Positions 45,588 to 58,800 of a DNA stretch of 64,000 nucleotides are shown here, piece after piece (position 1 is the first letter of the stretch; each line of letters starts with the position of its first letter). Source of the stretch: Lates calcarifer (taxonomy: Eukaryota; Chordata; Actinopteri; Centropomidae); NCBI RefSeq assembly GCF_001640805.2, contig NC_066837.1:23893804-23957803 (forward strand). Reading direction: 5' to 3'. The translations under genes and the position numbers were made by a program. A model generated the notes under the pieces. That model was not told the DNA's origin. It searched no databases and saw nothing but the letters and a program-made list of their open reading frames with translations.

Positions 45588-45735
45588 ATGCTACCAGCCC
45601 ATGAGGCTGCTTAGATATTGTGGTGCTTTGAGCTAAATGCTATTGAGTGCTAATATACTCACAGTTATAGCTTGAACATGCTGATGTTTAGCAGACAGCA
45701 TGTGAGCAAACACTAATTAGTTCTCAACACAAAGT
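45588..45735 (+). repeat. dispersed fish repeat with ATGCTGATGTTTAGCAG
   Basis: Holds CATGCTACCAGCCCATGAGGC, TTTGAGCTAAATGCTA and AACATGCTGATGTTTAGCAG in the order typical of a fish repeat I recognise from many teleost introns. Boundaries are approximate. Confidence 0.5.
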
Positions 45736-48471
45736 ATATCTGAGGCTGATGAGAGTGTGTTTTGCAGCTATTCAAAGTAGAAATGTTGCCCTGTTGGTGG
45801 AGGAGGAGTAGAGGAGTCAGAGGCTTACCAAACTAATTAGGCTTCATCTTCTGATTAACTGTATAAAATTTAAGGCCAATCTATCGAACAATCGCCAATG
45901 TTTTTTTTTTTTTGTTTTTTTTTTTTGTCAAAACCCAAACTCTTGGGGCACCTTGGTTTCCTGTGGATATAAGGTTCCAACCATGAGTCGCCTGGGTTGT
46001 GTTCAGTCAATTACCTGTTTCAAGTTGTTCCCCATCTTCTCTCCCCTCATTTCACCCTTGATGCTACACTGTTACTCCACTGTCTGTAATAAAGGCTTAA
46101 TGAGGCTATTTGTACGTTTTTCTGCTGCTGAAAGCGTTTTTTGCCTGGAGCAGGTGGTGGTGACAGTTGCTTTTCAAGAGCTTCAGCCATTGTTGTGTTT
46201 GCAATGCAAAGGGCCTTCCAAGCATGTTACTTCTTCAAGGCAGTCTGGATGCTACGATGACTTGCTATCGGAATGTGATATGACGGGTTGTCTGGGCCCG
46301 TAAAAGAAGAAAGAAAAGAAGTAGAACAAGAAACAAAACACTGCATTGCTTTATCGTGCTGGAGACAGTTCTTGGTGAACAAGGGAAATAAGTAAGATGC
46401 TGAACTTGCAATATTTTTTCAAGACTGGTACATGAACAGCTGTAAATGCTAATGTTGGCTATGCAGTCCATAACAAAACTTACATACAACTCCTTTAATG
46501 CCCCCCAAAATTCAAACAACAAAACTGTCAACCTGGTGGTGCTAGAGGAAAATAAAAGGGATCATAGACAGCAGGATTCATCCTCAGGGAATAATGAATG
46601 ACTGCGCTACATTTCATGGCAGTCCATTTAATAGTAGTTAAATGATTAAGTTTAAAATAGTGAACTGACAGGTCGAATGATGGGCCTGACCTATTCTTAG
46701 AGTCGCGGTGCTGATGGTGAAACCAACCAGTTCCCAAATTCACATTTATAGTGAAAAATACATAATAGTCAAACACAAAAACAGCTGCCTGTGAATTTCT
46801 GCACATTCAGTTCTGGCCAGACTGTTGCTGATTTCAAAGCCCACAGGAGGAATTCAGCATTTGAAATGAGATTGCTTTTTATTTTATTAGCCTTCATACA
46901 TCTTATTAGCACACCAGAATAGGCATGTTTCAGTGTTTGTTGCTCTTGGACCTGAGAGCCAGTAATTCATGTCTGATTGTCTTCCTTTCCTGGTTCCCAT
47001 TTAGACTCTTAAAGTGCAACAATCAAGTGTTTGGCTGCCATGTGCGTTATTCCTCCAGCTTTGAAAGGAGACCCTGTTACCCCCATTTTCTCCATCAGTT
47101 GCTTTTACAAATGGTGCCATTTGGCCTCTGAAGACCACTGACTCTTCCAATACCAAGTCTGAGGTTTAGGGATTTGAAGTTCCCTCTACACCCTCTCCCC
47201 TTTAACTGACCACAAAGTGAAGAAAGCCCACTGACTGCATACCTGATCATCTTAGAAGCACTCTGAGATGGAAGAGCTCCTCAGCCCTGGAAAAGTTTAC
47301 AGTAAGATCTCTATCGTTTCTTCAAGTTGGAAATGTAATATTGAAGAAAAAGCTTCAAGAGTTTTCTTGTTGCATGTGCACATAAATATTCCATCTTGGC
47401 TTCCAGACTTCAAACTCCCCCACCGCAACTGTTCAACGGTCCCTCTCATTGCCCATTTTGCCAAACCTTTCTGCAGAGCACATGCCTGTATGTCAGAGAG
47501 ATTGAGTATTTCTTACCATTTGAGTAGCTTTGAAGCTGAGCTGACAGGAGTTCAGTTTGCCAGTAATTGTGCTCTCTAATATCTAAAATCTGATTTTTTT
47601 AATTTTTTTAATGGCTGCAATAAAATTCAAGCCTAAGACCGTAATTTGTGCTACCTTCAATCAAACAATGTGACATCATGTAAATGCATTCAGTGTGGCG
47701 AAGGTAACCGCGGGGTCATGTGCTTGTGCATTCCTCACTGACATTTTAAGGAGATGCTGGCTATTATGAGTGGAAAGCCACACGCTATCTGTCTCGGGCG
47801 TCTCAGAAACTATTGGCCAAAAAACGAAACAGTGGAATGTTTGCATGAGAATATTCAGCAGAGAGAAGAGGAGACAAACAAGCTGTCAAAGACAGAAACA
47901 AGTTCAGCTAGTTTTTCTTTGATGGAACACACACTCCTTGTCGTGCAAATTGTTTTAAAACTGCTGTCTGGCTGTCTGGCCAGAACCCAGAGGTCATTTC
48001 TATTATTTGATTACTGTTTTGCCTACTGTGTGTCTCACACTGTAATGATAGGAGGGAGTGCTCACTGTGTCAAGAGTAATAGCAAAAATCATAATATGGT
48101 GAAATCGCAAATGCTCACAGTTGTCATTTTTTCTGGGCAATGAAAAACTAGAGGTTCATCACGGCAGATTTAAAACATTCTTGTGTTAATCAGTGTTATT
48201 CAGATACATTAAAATCAAGTATATCCAGTGATGCAGCACAGATTTCAAGTTAAGGTCAACAGTTTTGGGAAAGTAGCACAGTCATGCTGTTTTATAGTTG
48301 AGTCAGAATTACTCAGAAGAGGCAGCAGAGTAGTAGCTCCTCCTTTGGAATTATTACGCTGTTAGCTTTGATTTGACTTTCTCCAAACTATTACATTTAG
48401 CAACTTTTTCAGGGAGATAATTTGTTGTGTCTAGCCACATCATAAGTGTATAAAAAGCTATTATTCTTTAG

Positions 48472-48560
48472 TGTGCCATGGTCTGTCCCTCCTGTTGCCA
48501 TGGGAAGTGGTGACAGCACCGCTCGAAGCAGCTAGTAAAACAACAGCCTGTGGCCACGCT
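48472..48560 (+). repeat. left terminal segment of the BEL/Pao element
   Basis: Starts TGTGCCATG and shares about 88 aligned bases (GCACCGCTCGAAGCAGC, TAGTAAAACAACAGCCTG) with 51843-51930. Similarity stops abruptly after GGCCACGCT, so only the first part of an LTR survives here. Confidence 0.7.
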
Positions 48561-48815
48561 GGCCCTGCAGCAGTCCACACCTGGTAGGGATGGACCCTCC
48601 AAGGATCCTGTCCATTTCATGGGGCAGCCAGCTGACTCTGTGCAGTGTCTCTGCACCTCCCTCCCACCACAGATGGATGAGCTGTACCGCCATACTGAGA
48701 CGCTCTGGCAGATGGACACTGTACCTCAAAGAGAAGTGACACGGTCCACTAATGGAAGTGACATGGTCAAAACAGGACCAACAAGCGGTTTCATGCTGGA
48801 TGCCTAGACAGTCCA

Positions 48816-49500
48816 CATCGAGGTTGACGGAGTGAGAAGGTATGCTACAACACTGCTACATCATGCATCCATGCCCCAGCTGCAGGCACCTAATGAGTCA
48901 GTCATGGCTTCTTTGCGATACCTGAGTGAGTGGAGATCTACCGAGCAGAGATGCAGAAGCTCACTGGGGCAGGTGCAGCACAAAAGGTCACCCAAGAGAA
49001 ACCACCTGAAGAGTGCTGGTACATTCCACATTACCTAGTCGCTCACAATGGTAAGAATAGGCTCGTCTTCAATTGCTCTCACCAATACATTGGGCAAACT
49101 CTGAATCAGTACTTATTACCTGGCCCCACCCTTGGAGCTTCCTTGGTGGGCGTCTTACTGAGGTTCTGTGAGCATCCCATAGCTATAAGTGGAGACATCA
49201 AATGGATGTTCCATCAGGTCTGCCTCCTTCCTAAAGATCGCCCTCTACTGAGGTTCCTGTGGCGTGCCCTGAAAGTGGATGAGCCCCCCCCACAGAATTT
49301 GAGTGGCAGGTCCTGCGCTTCGGCACAACCTGTAGCCCCTGTTGCGCTACGTATGTGCTGCAGTGCCATCTTGCCGATCATTGCCCACCTGAAAACATCT
49401 TTTCCGTCAAACATTGTTTTTAGGTCGATAACTGCCTACAGAGTGTGCATACTCTAGCAAGCTGGTGGATCGCCTTAGTGATCTTCTGTCTTCTGCAGGC
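48816..49500 (+). pseudogene. BEL/Pao reverse transcriptase remnant
   Basis: Recognisable polymerase blocks lie in at least two frames, changing near 48930: RRYATTLLHHASMPQL first, then WYIPHYLVAHNGKNRLVFNCS and ISGDIKWMFHQVCLLPKDR, all characteristic of the Pao-type enzyme. The frame is lost again near 49300. The position of the catalytic aspartate motif, at about 49420-49440, carries an in-frame stop directly before the VDN residues. Non-functional. Described as found; no reconstruction is attempted. Confidence 0.8.
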
Positions 49501-49749
49501 TTGGAGCTGTGACAGTGGGCTTGCAATGAACCAAGTGTCCTGGATCACTTGCCACAAGATGCCTGATCTCAGACCCTAGACCTGTGGTTGGCACAAGACA
49601 AGGTCAACCCTCAAGAATCGACCCTGGGTCTCAGTTGGAACTGGGAGAGAGGCTCCCTGTGCTACAAGCACAGGCCAGTGTCCTATGATGCTTCGACCCT
49701 GAGGAACATCTACAAGGTCCTAGCTTCCTAATACGACCCCTTAGATTAT

Positions 49750-50270
49750 CTGTTGCCCTTCTCCACCAGGGCAAAACTCATCATCCGGCAACTGTGGGAT
49801 AAGCAGCGAGGTTACGACGACCCGAACTTACCTGCAGCACTACTTCAAGCCTGGTCCAACTGGGAGGATGGGCTTCAGTTCTTGCCTCTCATTACCTTCC
49901 CTCGAGCATACATGCTCACAGACCTTGACCTTGAGGCTGTCACTCATGAAGTGTAAATCTTTGCTGATGCTTCAGAACAGGTTTATAGAGTAGTAGCCTA
50001 CCTCAGGACAGAGACGAAAGAGGGCCAGATTCATCTTTCTTTCATCCTTGGAGTAGCCCCCACATGTGTGCATTCCATTCCACGCTTGTAACTGTGTGCT
50101 GCTCTTGTAGCAGCACAACTAGCCAGCCTCCTCACAAAGGAACTTACCTTGGAAGTGGCCCACACCATCCTGTGGTCTGATTCTACCACAGTGCTTACCT
50201 GGCTCCATTCCCAGACCTGCTGCACAAGAGGTAAGACATTGGAAGAGCTTAAAGATCTGAACAGGTGGTC
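49750..50270 (+). pseudogene. BEL/Pao connection and RNase H remnant
   Basis: A conserved-looking block KLIIRQLWDKQRGYDDPNLP with downstream WSNWEDGLQFL is followed, after a stop at 49954-49956, by FADASEQVYRVVAYL, an RNase H-like start, and ILWSDSTTVLTWL. Several stop codons interrupt it. Confidence 0.65.
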
Positions 50271-50639
50271 TGAGGGACTTCCTTTCCAGCTGCAAAGACA
50301 GCTGGCCAGAACGGCCCAGCGCTGAACCCCCGGAAGACTGCCTTTTGTGGAGTTACAGTCACCTCATCTACAGACTGTGGCCTAGATGATAAAAGGTATA
50401 GTTCCCGGCAAGAACTCACTGCAAAAGAGCTCCAAGGAGTGACCTCCTCTAGTACCCCACCCGCAGCTGAGGAATATTACCAAGTGGAAATCAAAGTCCT
50501 ACAGCGAGCTCAGAAGCAGTCCTTTCCTGAGGACTACAAGCTCCTTGTGGCAGGGAAATCAGTTTCACCCTCAAGTTGCCTACTCACCTTAGCCCCTGTG
50601 CTCGATCAGACCTCTGTTCTAAGCCTGGGTGGTCGGCTC

Positions 50640-51420
50640 AGATGATTGGAAGACGTAGATGTGCCCCTACATCCTGTTGTCCTTGATGCCACTCATCCAG
50701 TGATCCATCTGCCCATCCAGAAGTATGACAGTATGGTCCCAAGCGAGTTTTCTCAGAGTTGTGGAGGTCATTCTGTATCATCAGAGGGCGAGAAGTCTGC
50801 AAGCATCAGCGGGCCTGCGCTGAGTGTCAATGTTGGAGGGACCAGCCTTCTACTCCCAGGATGGCTGACCTCCCTGATGTTCACCTCAGACTACACAAAC
50901 CAGCTTTTTACTCCACTGGTGTGGATTGTTTTGGGCCCATGATGGTTAAAGTAGGCAAACATCAAGAGAAACGCAGGGGTATCATCTTCAAGTGTTTAAC
51001 GACCAGAGCAGTACATGTGGATCTCCTTAGGAATATGGATGCCTATTTGATGACATTGAGGCGGTTCATCGCCAGAAGAGGAACTCCTGCTGAACTGTGG
51101 TCAGACCAAGGTATCAATTTTAAAGGAGCTGAATGGGAACTCAGGGAAGCCTTTGAGAGCATGGTTTCAGTGTTGCAGCAACAGCTTGTCCGTCAAAAGA
51201 TCAAGTTCCACTTTAACCCTCCTGCTGCTCCCCATTTCGGTGGAGTACGGGAGCAGGAAGTTTGGTCAGTCAAGTCAGCACTTTACATGTGTTGGATTAC
51301 AACCAGTCCAAGTGCTACTCACTGTGCTCCTAGAAGTCAAAGCCAACTCAAAACCATTAGGCTATATATCAGCTGACATAGCAGACACTGATCCTGTGAC
51401 ACCAAATAGTTTGCTCATGG
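50640..51420 (+). pseudogene. BEL/Pao integrase remnant
   Basis: A zinc-binding-like stretch with CAECQCWR is followed by the core: FYSTGVDCFGPMMVKVG, LTTRAVHVDLLRNMDAYLM and GTPAELWSDQGINFKGAEWEL. The spacing of the first two acidic residues fits the D,D(35)E integrase fold. Frames shift at least twice (near 50760 and near 51240), so no full domain is encoded. Confidence 0.75.
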
Positions 51421-51439
51421 GGCAGCCTGATGGTTCGCT

Positions 51440-51823
51440 CTTCAAGTGGTGTACCCAGAGACTGAGATCCTGAGCCTCAGGCACTGGCAACATTCCCAGA
51501 TCCTGGCGGACCAATTCTGGTCCAGGTTCATAAGGGAATACCTACCTGGACTACAGACTAGACAGAAATGGCAGTCCTCTCCTCCTGACCTACAAGATAA
51601 AGCAGTCATCATGTTGGTGGAGCACCAGCTACCACGGGCCCAGTGGCCAATCGGGCGTGTGGTCAAGGTCCATCGCAGGGATGATGGGTGCATCAGATCA
51701 GCTGATGTCAACATTAAAGGACACATCTTCACACGACCAGTAGCCCAGTTAGTGATGTTACCAGCTCTTCCATCTGGAGAGGAAGATCCTCCTCCAACCT
51801 CTAGGCCCTCCAAGACTGACTGA
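51440..51823 (+). pseudogene. BEL/Pao C-terminal (DUF5641-like) remnant
   Basis: An open stretch with LRHWQHSQILADQFWSRF, REYLPGLQTRQKW, QLPRAQWPIGRVVKVHRRDD and FTRPVAQLVML ends at a natural-looking stop just before the right terminal repeat. This small beta-barrel-like tail follows the integrase in BEL/Pao elements. It is the best-kept part of the copy, but it is detached from its parent frame. Confidence 0.75.
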
Positions 51824-51842
51824 GCCTTTTATTTGATGCAAA

Positions 51843-51930
51843 TGTGCCATGCCCTTCTCTCCTGTTGCCACGGGAAGTGACGACAGCACCGCTCGAAGCA
51901 GCTAGTAAAACAACAGCCTGAGGCCACACT
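51843..51930 (+). repeat. right terminal segment of the BEL/Pao element
   Basis: Partner of 48472-48560, with about ten differences by eye. It probably continues rightward as the rest of the 3' LTR (TGTACCTGTGGGGACAACACC and beyond), but with no left copy to compare the end cannot be set. I found no convincing target-site duplication. Confidence 0.65.
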
Positions 51931-54900
51931 AGCAGGCTTTCCTTTTCTGAGTTTATGTACCTGTGGGGACAACACCTGGAGTTTACGTGTGGTCTTACCT
52001 GTTTGTTGTAAGTGTGTTTTGTGTTGACACTCCAGGTGTTCAGTGAATGAAAAACGTGAGTATTGTTTCTGTTGTATTATTTTTTATTGCCATTGTTAAC
52101 TCGTTAAATGTGTTAACCGTAATGTGCGCATTTATTCAATGCTACGTGGCAAATGTCTGTCCTCACATTGTTTAAAGGGTACAGTGTGATTTTCTGCTGC
52201 TTCAATGTTGTTTTATGAGTAGTTGTTTATTCCAGTCCTTAATTGCTTGTTGAGAGGCGGACATGTGCGCCATACGTGAGCACTCATTTTATGCCTCGCT
52301 TAGCCAGTGGAGGGCAGTGCAGGACCATGCACTCATGTTATTATTATTTGTTATTACTATTATTATTATTTGTTATTGGCCAGCTGTGAGGATTCAAACC
52401 TCTCTCTTGAGTCTTTTTTTTTTTTATGAATATCTTCCAGGAGAGACTGTGTAAAAGTGTGCATCATACAAACTGGCATATCTCAGCCATAACCTTTAGT
52501 GAACCCCTAACTTTATCACCATGAGGCTGACATTTGTGTGTCTTGCTTACTACTGAATGCTTTGCCATAGAATCTGATGCAAACATTCATGATCTCTTCA
52601 CTGAATCAGTGATATGAATAAGACATACAGTAGATGCCACTTTGGCTGCCAGATATCTCTGTCGATCACTTCCTGCAACATTATAGCACAAAATAGAAAT
52701 TATAATACCTCACTCTTAAATTATTTACATCTCTCTGTTTAAATGACTGTACTCAGATATTGTTACAGTCAGTAAGTGGAGAAGGATTATAAACCTCATA
52801 TGGCTCAGTAAACACAAATGTTGGCCAATTTCTTCACAACAAATCAATGTTAATTTTATTTCCTACCAAATGGTGTCTGTTCTAGCTTCAGCTTTCCCTT
52901 TATTATAAATCTATTACTGTGTTGTGTCTATAGCATGTCCTTGTTCAGTCACTGATACTACTGCACATGGGGGAAAGTGTAAATGTGTGTGGTAGTGTTT
53001 GTCTGTATCTCTCTCAGACCATAATGCCAGATTATTATGAATTCCCTCCATTTTCAACGCTGGTTTCAACCCACCACTGGTTTGACCTTCTGGTCAGGAA
53101 AGTAAAACAGGACAGTAAAGACAGTAACTTCCTGTGGCCATCAGAATTTGTCTTCAGCACTGATAACTTGATGATGTCTCTCTAGCTTTGAAAATAGGTT
53201 TTCTGACTGAGCAGCATGTCATGGAACCAGGATACTGGCAAAGTGAACATGATGAGCCTGTGAAATTTATGACCCCAGGATTTAATTGTTGGGGTTTAAG
53301 GAGTTGGAGGGAGAGAGGACAGAAGAAGGCAAAGAGCACTCAACTGGGACACCAGCCTGGCTATTATGGCTGTTCTAGCACTGTGTAGTCTTTACCTGGG
53401 GTTTGCTAGGGATTTTTTTCTTACCCCATTCACTTTTCCTGTCACAAACCATCTTCTAAAATGTCCTCAAATACCACTTATTCCTACAACTGCTCCATTT
53501 GCAATAAATTAGACAAAAGCCTTGCGTTGCTGGTTTTCTGGAAATGAGAATGGTCCACATAACTTTGGAAGCAAACCACATTTAGATGCTAAAACAGAAG
53601 CAAAAACACCAGCCTTCAGAAATTCATGGTTAGTGATAATTTATGCAGTCTGTTCATGCAGTATATCCACTTCTGTCCTTTTCTAAAATACAGAAAAGAC
53701 GTTATTTCCTTTTTACAGTTAACCCGCAATCCAGTGTCATGATGTAACTCAGCTGCTTAAAAAATGTAAGTACGGGATCCTGTACGAGATCACCTTTTTC
53801 CAATGAAATGTAGCTCTGAGAGGTGAAATTTCTTCTCTTTTTTCCTGATGTCTTTGCGAATAGTAAAACTGTGACATTTCTGTGGCTTTGTTGTCATAAA
53901 TCTTATTTCACAATGAAAACCAATGACATATTTCCATATCAGTGTTTAATGGACTACAACAGATTGAATTCTCCCTGCACTGCTTCAGCCAAACTAAACC
54001 TATGTTTAGTCAGTATCTGAATGAATATATAAGGAGACTCTGACTGTATCCAGCTGGGTTGGCTGACATGCTCGGCTTATCTTGGACAGAGGTAGAGGAT
54101 TTCCAATGCAAGAATGGCAATGACAAACATAAATTCTGAGTTGTGGGACATGCATTTTTTTGTGCTTTTATGTAATTTTCAAATTCCCATTTTAGTCAGA
54201 GATGAATAAGATTAAATCTGCTTCCTATGCAGCATCAAGATTAACCAGCTCAGTGGAGAAATAAGCAGAAACTTTGCAGGGAGACTCAACATAACTGTGC
54301 TCCCACCATCATACCACACGGGTCGTGAGCCCAGTTGCTTTGCTGATGTGGTAATAAAACTGAAGGGCTCGCCTCTGCGTAGTGATTAATGAGAGGTGCT
54401 GTCAGTGTGAATAAAAGAGAGGAAGTGGTAATTAAAGTGGGTCTGTGGCAGAGAAAGATTTAAGAACCACAGCCTGCTAATCAAGTCAGCAGAGATGTTA
54501 TTAATGGGAGATGGTGACACAAGCACCCAGCAGCCCATCATTCTACCCACACACAAACAGACAATTACTCCAACACATATTCCGCCAGTAACCTTTTACC
54601 TAGAGCCATCAGCAAGTGCTTCAAATGTTTCTATGCAGGAACAATGTGCCTGTTAATTCTGTGCAAATACCAGATTTTAAGTCCAACTAATCCTATTTGC
54701 AATGGTATTATTTACTGAGTGCCATTATATGATATTTGCAAAGACAATGCTATGAGTTTAACTGGATTTGAATGAAATAAAACTACTCAAACTCATAAAC
54801 CTGAGGATCATGAGAGTAATATGCAGTATATTGACATGTCTTGGGAACTGCACATTACAAGCAACATTTTGGTAAATACACTGGTAAGAGCTAATGAAAC

Positions 54901-57900
54901 AAAAACATGTCTGTTCAGTAAATATGCAGCTAGAACTGGTAAGCCAATTAGCTTAGTTTAGCACAAAGACTTGAAACAGGGAGAAACAAAGGTACAAAGT
55001 TAGCATAATCTGCCAACTAGCCTCCACAAAACTTTTTTCCATTTTTTCAGAGGCTATGTTAACGGTTTCTACCTGTTTCTAGTCTTCATGCTAAGGTAAA
55101 GCAATGGGCCTCTGGCTGTAGCTTCATATCTATATATAACAAACATGAAAGCAGTGTCCATATTCTCATCTAACTCTCAGGAAGAGGAATATCTAAACAA
55201 TGTAAACTGTTCCTTGTTTTTCAGAGGCAGTTTGCTGAGTGAAATTTATTGTTGGTCACAGGCTGATATTATTTTTCACTTGAATAATCAAAACAATCAG
55301 CAAGAGAAGCTTAGGGGACATAAAACACTACATAATGAAGACAAACTGAGTCTAGCCTGAAACAATGAAACCATTAGCTGATCCACAGTGCAGCGTGGTG
55401 GTGAGCCATGCCAGGAAATGAAATAAGGATCATCAGTCTCTGTTTTCTTCTTTCTCTCTGTTTTCCTTCTTGTACCACCCAAGAAACATTTAACTCCCAT
55501 AAACCCTGTAATAAAATGCTGAATGGCATTAAATAGTGCAGAAATGTTTTCTGATTTTAAACTCCGTCTTGCTAAAAGGCAGTTCATGTTCCCACACATC
55601 ATAACTTTCATCTGTCAGAACAAAACTGTGGAAAATAAGTGACCAGACTGATAAATAAATAATTTAAATTTTTTTCCCCTTGTTTCTAATTATAAATTCA
55701 GCTGTCATTCTTTGTGTGTTAGCAATGATTTTGTTTGGTGTTGTAATGGAAATTCTCTCTCGTTATTTTAAACAAAACATTTACTGCAGGACCTTTAATA
55801 AACCTCATTTAAGCACAAGTTCGACTGATGTTGAAGTCTTGACCGCTGTGTGTGGATAGATAAGGATGACTAGCTTGGAGACAGGCGGATGGTTATTGAT
55901 CAGCAGCTATCTTAAGAAACGGAAGGACCATAGACCTCATTTATACCGTCAATATGTCAAATTGGATGCTTCGCACAGAGATTACAGTACCAGCAATAAT
56001 AGGAGCAGTTAAATCTGTGGGTTGGTTGGGATTTTAAAACCATCCATCTCTTCACTCCAGCTCCCTGTCTTCCTTCTGTTTACATTTCATCATCAGTCTC
56101 ATAGTCATGATGAAAAGTCAGTGGCAGAAGGCTCAGACTTGAGGCATGAAATCAAAGGAATTCATCTGGACTCAAGTGTTCATTGTAGATCAAAACATGC
56201 TTACTCACATAAAGTACAGAGCTAAAACTCTTACAGTAAGATCTTAAAAATGTTCCTCATGTTCGACAATAAATGGCCCAGAGGGGTGAGCTTGAGTGGG
56301 AAGGTTTGTGTAAGAAGCTGGATACTTGCCTCCTGTTTCTTCCCCTGTTGCCTATTTGTCTTCAGCCTGAACAATTACGCAGGGATGACTATACTGGACT
56401 GTAAGACAGATTTAGTGCAGGCCACACAGCTGTGATGCTACGGGAGACAGCGCAGGCAGGTGGTCACTCTCACTGTCCCGACCTTGAAACTTCTGCTGCT
56501 GTCACGACTCCGAACTTGCTCAGCATAGTTCTCCCCAGGGGAACATACTGTACTGTGACAGAGCAAAAGCAACGTGCCAGCTCACTGATTTTAGTAATGC
56601 TGCTGATTGTAATCATGCTTTGTTTACCTCCAGTCTGGCCTTCTCTACTCTACACACAGATGAGTGGAAATTTTGGGTAAATTGCCAGAGGGCCTCAAAA
56701 CATTCGGTGATGCTGAAGTTGTTCCTCTAAATAGAGATACTCAGATTGAAAAAGTAAGACATGCTTAATGACATAATTACAATCTTTAACCCCAACATTT
56801 TTAAGCTATATATAATCAGTGATAATTTGTTTAGAACACACAATAACACAGCTGTAAGCAGATATACAGTAACATTTGCTAGTGTCTACTTTAAGCCTAA
56901 AAAGCTAGGCACCATAAGCCCAGGCTCATTTTCCACTAACAGCCATGTTTCAATGGTACCAGTCAGTGACACCTGCTGACCAGTTGTACCAAACAACAAA
57001 AACCTCAATCTTGAAGCCTCATTGAGAAGGAAACAAGTTTTTAAAGGGTCAATTACCTATTGGAAATATCCAGCAGTGAGGACATGGACACACTGAGCCC
57101 AGCACTCAGCTCTGCTACAGGTCTGCTGGAATTGTTTTATAGTGTTACACTCTTCATTGAGCTTTCACAGAAAATTATTCTTGTAACCACCAAATCTTCC
57201 AGGAGGCAAAAGGAGTGAGGGGAGCCGAGTGGTTTGATGTGATTTTCCAGATTTTACCCAGAGGTTGTGGCAAACTAGTCATATCCTAAGATAAAGAAGC
57301 AGACATCTTTGTGCATGATTCAGTGAGTCTGTTATATATAAGTTATAGTCTGTTTTGTGAAAACCAGATCCTGGTGTTCCATGACTATGGGACAGGTGCC
57401 CATTTTGCCCAGTTACTAATCCAGCCTGAGTGAAACTTCAAATACCTAAAGTATCACCCCTGACTCATCAAGAGAGCTCAGCTGCATTTAGACATATGCA
57501 GATGAATTCATGCAAAGCCTCTGATAGAACACTGACTTCATTCTTTCTGATCCAGTCTCATAATGTATTAATTATATAGATGTTTAATCAGTTTAATAGC
57601 CAAACATCATGTATTGTGGCATGGCTTACATGTCATGCCGCTGGTGGTACAGTTAATCTAAATCATCTGCAGTGTGAAGGCAGGGCATTACATCATACAC
57701 AAACTGAGTCAACGCTAAACTCTCAGACTGCAAATTTGTACCTTAAAGCAACATGAAATCATCACTCTTCTAATGTTGTTAAATGTTAGATTAAGTCTTG
57801 TGAGGGATCATATTTGGTTGTAATGCTGTTTCCCCATTATAGATGGTTCACCACGGATCCTGCTTGTTTTCTCTGTTGCAGTCTCAGATACAGTAGTTAT

Positions 57901-58800
57901 CAGTCAATGCTCTGACTTTCCATGAAGCTATTAAGGCTCAGTGCAGGATCAAAGGCTCATCACTGAGCCTCATCCCAACAGCATCACCACAGTCCAGTCA
58001 CAAACTGACGTGATGGCATCTAGGGTCCACTGTAATGCCAGTGGAGCAAGAATAACCATGATCTGAAGTGTGATTTAAGGAAAACAGCTGAACTTTGACA
58101 CAGATATTTGTTTTTCCAGATTGTTGTTCTGGCTTCCATCGTGTTTACAGCAGAACACGCAGCACCACCCTCACAACTAGTTATGTCTAATGCACAACCA
58201 CAACAAAGTAAAAAACTATAATCTGTATGAAAAAGGGGCTCTGAAGAGCCAACAGTAGACGCTTAAGCAGATGATAAACCATGTGGTTGGATGCTTCTAT
58301 AAAAGGTTTTATAGCAGAAACATTATGTCATGCAAAGAATTACCAATGATGAGACATAACACTAATATTTAACCTGTGATTAGACCAAGCTTCATTAAAG
58401 CTGCTGACTCTAAATGCCAATATACATCTCATTGTTTTCACATAATACTGTTTTATAGTTCTCCTCTGTTCCTTATGAAACACTGAAAGGCCAAATAACA
58501 GGTAGGACCTCCTTAATTTTAAAGACCAAAATATATTTATAAACATGTTTTTGGCAAGCTCTAACATACCAACATAAAAACGGTATGAACAAACACACAC
58601 ACTCTAATATATTTATTCACACAAATGTGGGTCACATACAGTTCAAACATGTGAGAAGCGGTTACAGACAAAAAAAATGAAGAGAACTTTGGTAAATTTT
58701 GTGAATATGAAAGAAGCAGAAAGGCATTAGGACAAATACCACACATTCCATACTCACTGTGAAAATCACAAGGGTTTAATATTCTTATGGCAGATGCTAT
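51931..58800. other. gene-poor stretch
   Basis: No exon, RNA gene or conserved open frame is convincing. Contents: the possible remainder of the BEL/Pao LTR (to about 52400), an ATT-rich microsatellite (52338-52378) and a foldback-like dispersed repeat (54945-55205). The remaining sequence is AT-rich and featureless to the eye. Confidence 0.5.
54945..55205. repeat. foldback-like dispersed repeat
   Basis: Left arm TTAGCACAAAGACTTGAAACAGG is an inverted copy of the right arm, CTGTTTCTAGTCTTCATGCTAAGG. After the right arm comes TTCATATCTATATATAACAAACATGAAAGCAG and CTCATCTAACTCTCAG. The right part matches the repeats at 3441-3640 and 59080-59245. Confidence 0.6.

Larger units (their letters stand above)
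42600..48470. other. ptger1 5' region and intergenic DNA
   Basis: Up to 44150 this is most likely the 5' intron and leader of ptger1; it includes a T27 run (43440-43466). From 44200 to 48470 no coding exon or RNA gene is convincing. There is an interrupted T tract (45901-45926) and a dispersed tgctgatgtttagcag-type repeat (about 45588-45735). The longer open frames (45953-46303, 47268-47579, 47754-48143) have no family resemblance. Confidence 0.5.
48472..51930 (+). mobile_element. degraded BEL/Pao LTR retrotransposon
   Basis: About 3.4 kb between two related terminal segments (48472-48560 and 51843-51930). The order of remnants is reverse transcriptase, RNase H, integrase and a C-terminal DUF5641-like segment, as in BEL/Pao elements. 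All reading frames are broken by stops and frame changes. Only about 260 bases separate the left terminal segment from recognisable polymerase sequence, so gag and protease are essentially deleted. Full-length relatives are usually several kilobases longer. GC content and codon use are visibly higher than in the AT-rich flanks. The right boundary is uncertain because the right terminal repeat may extend beyond 51930. Not capable of moving by itself. Confidence 0.85.
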
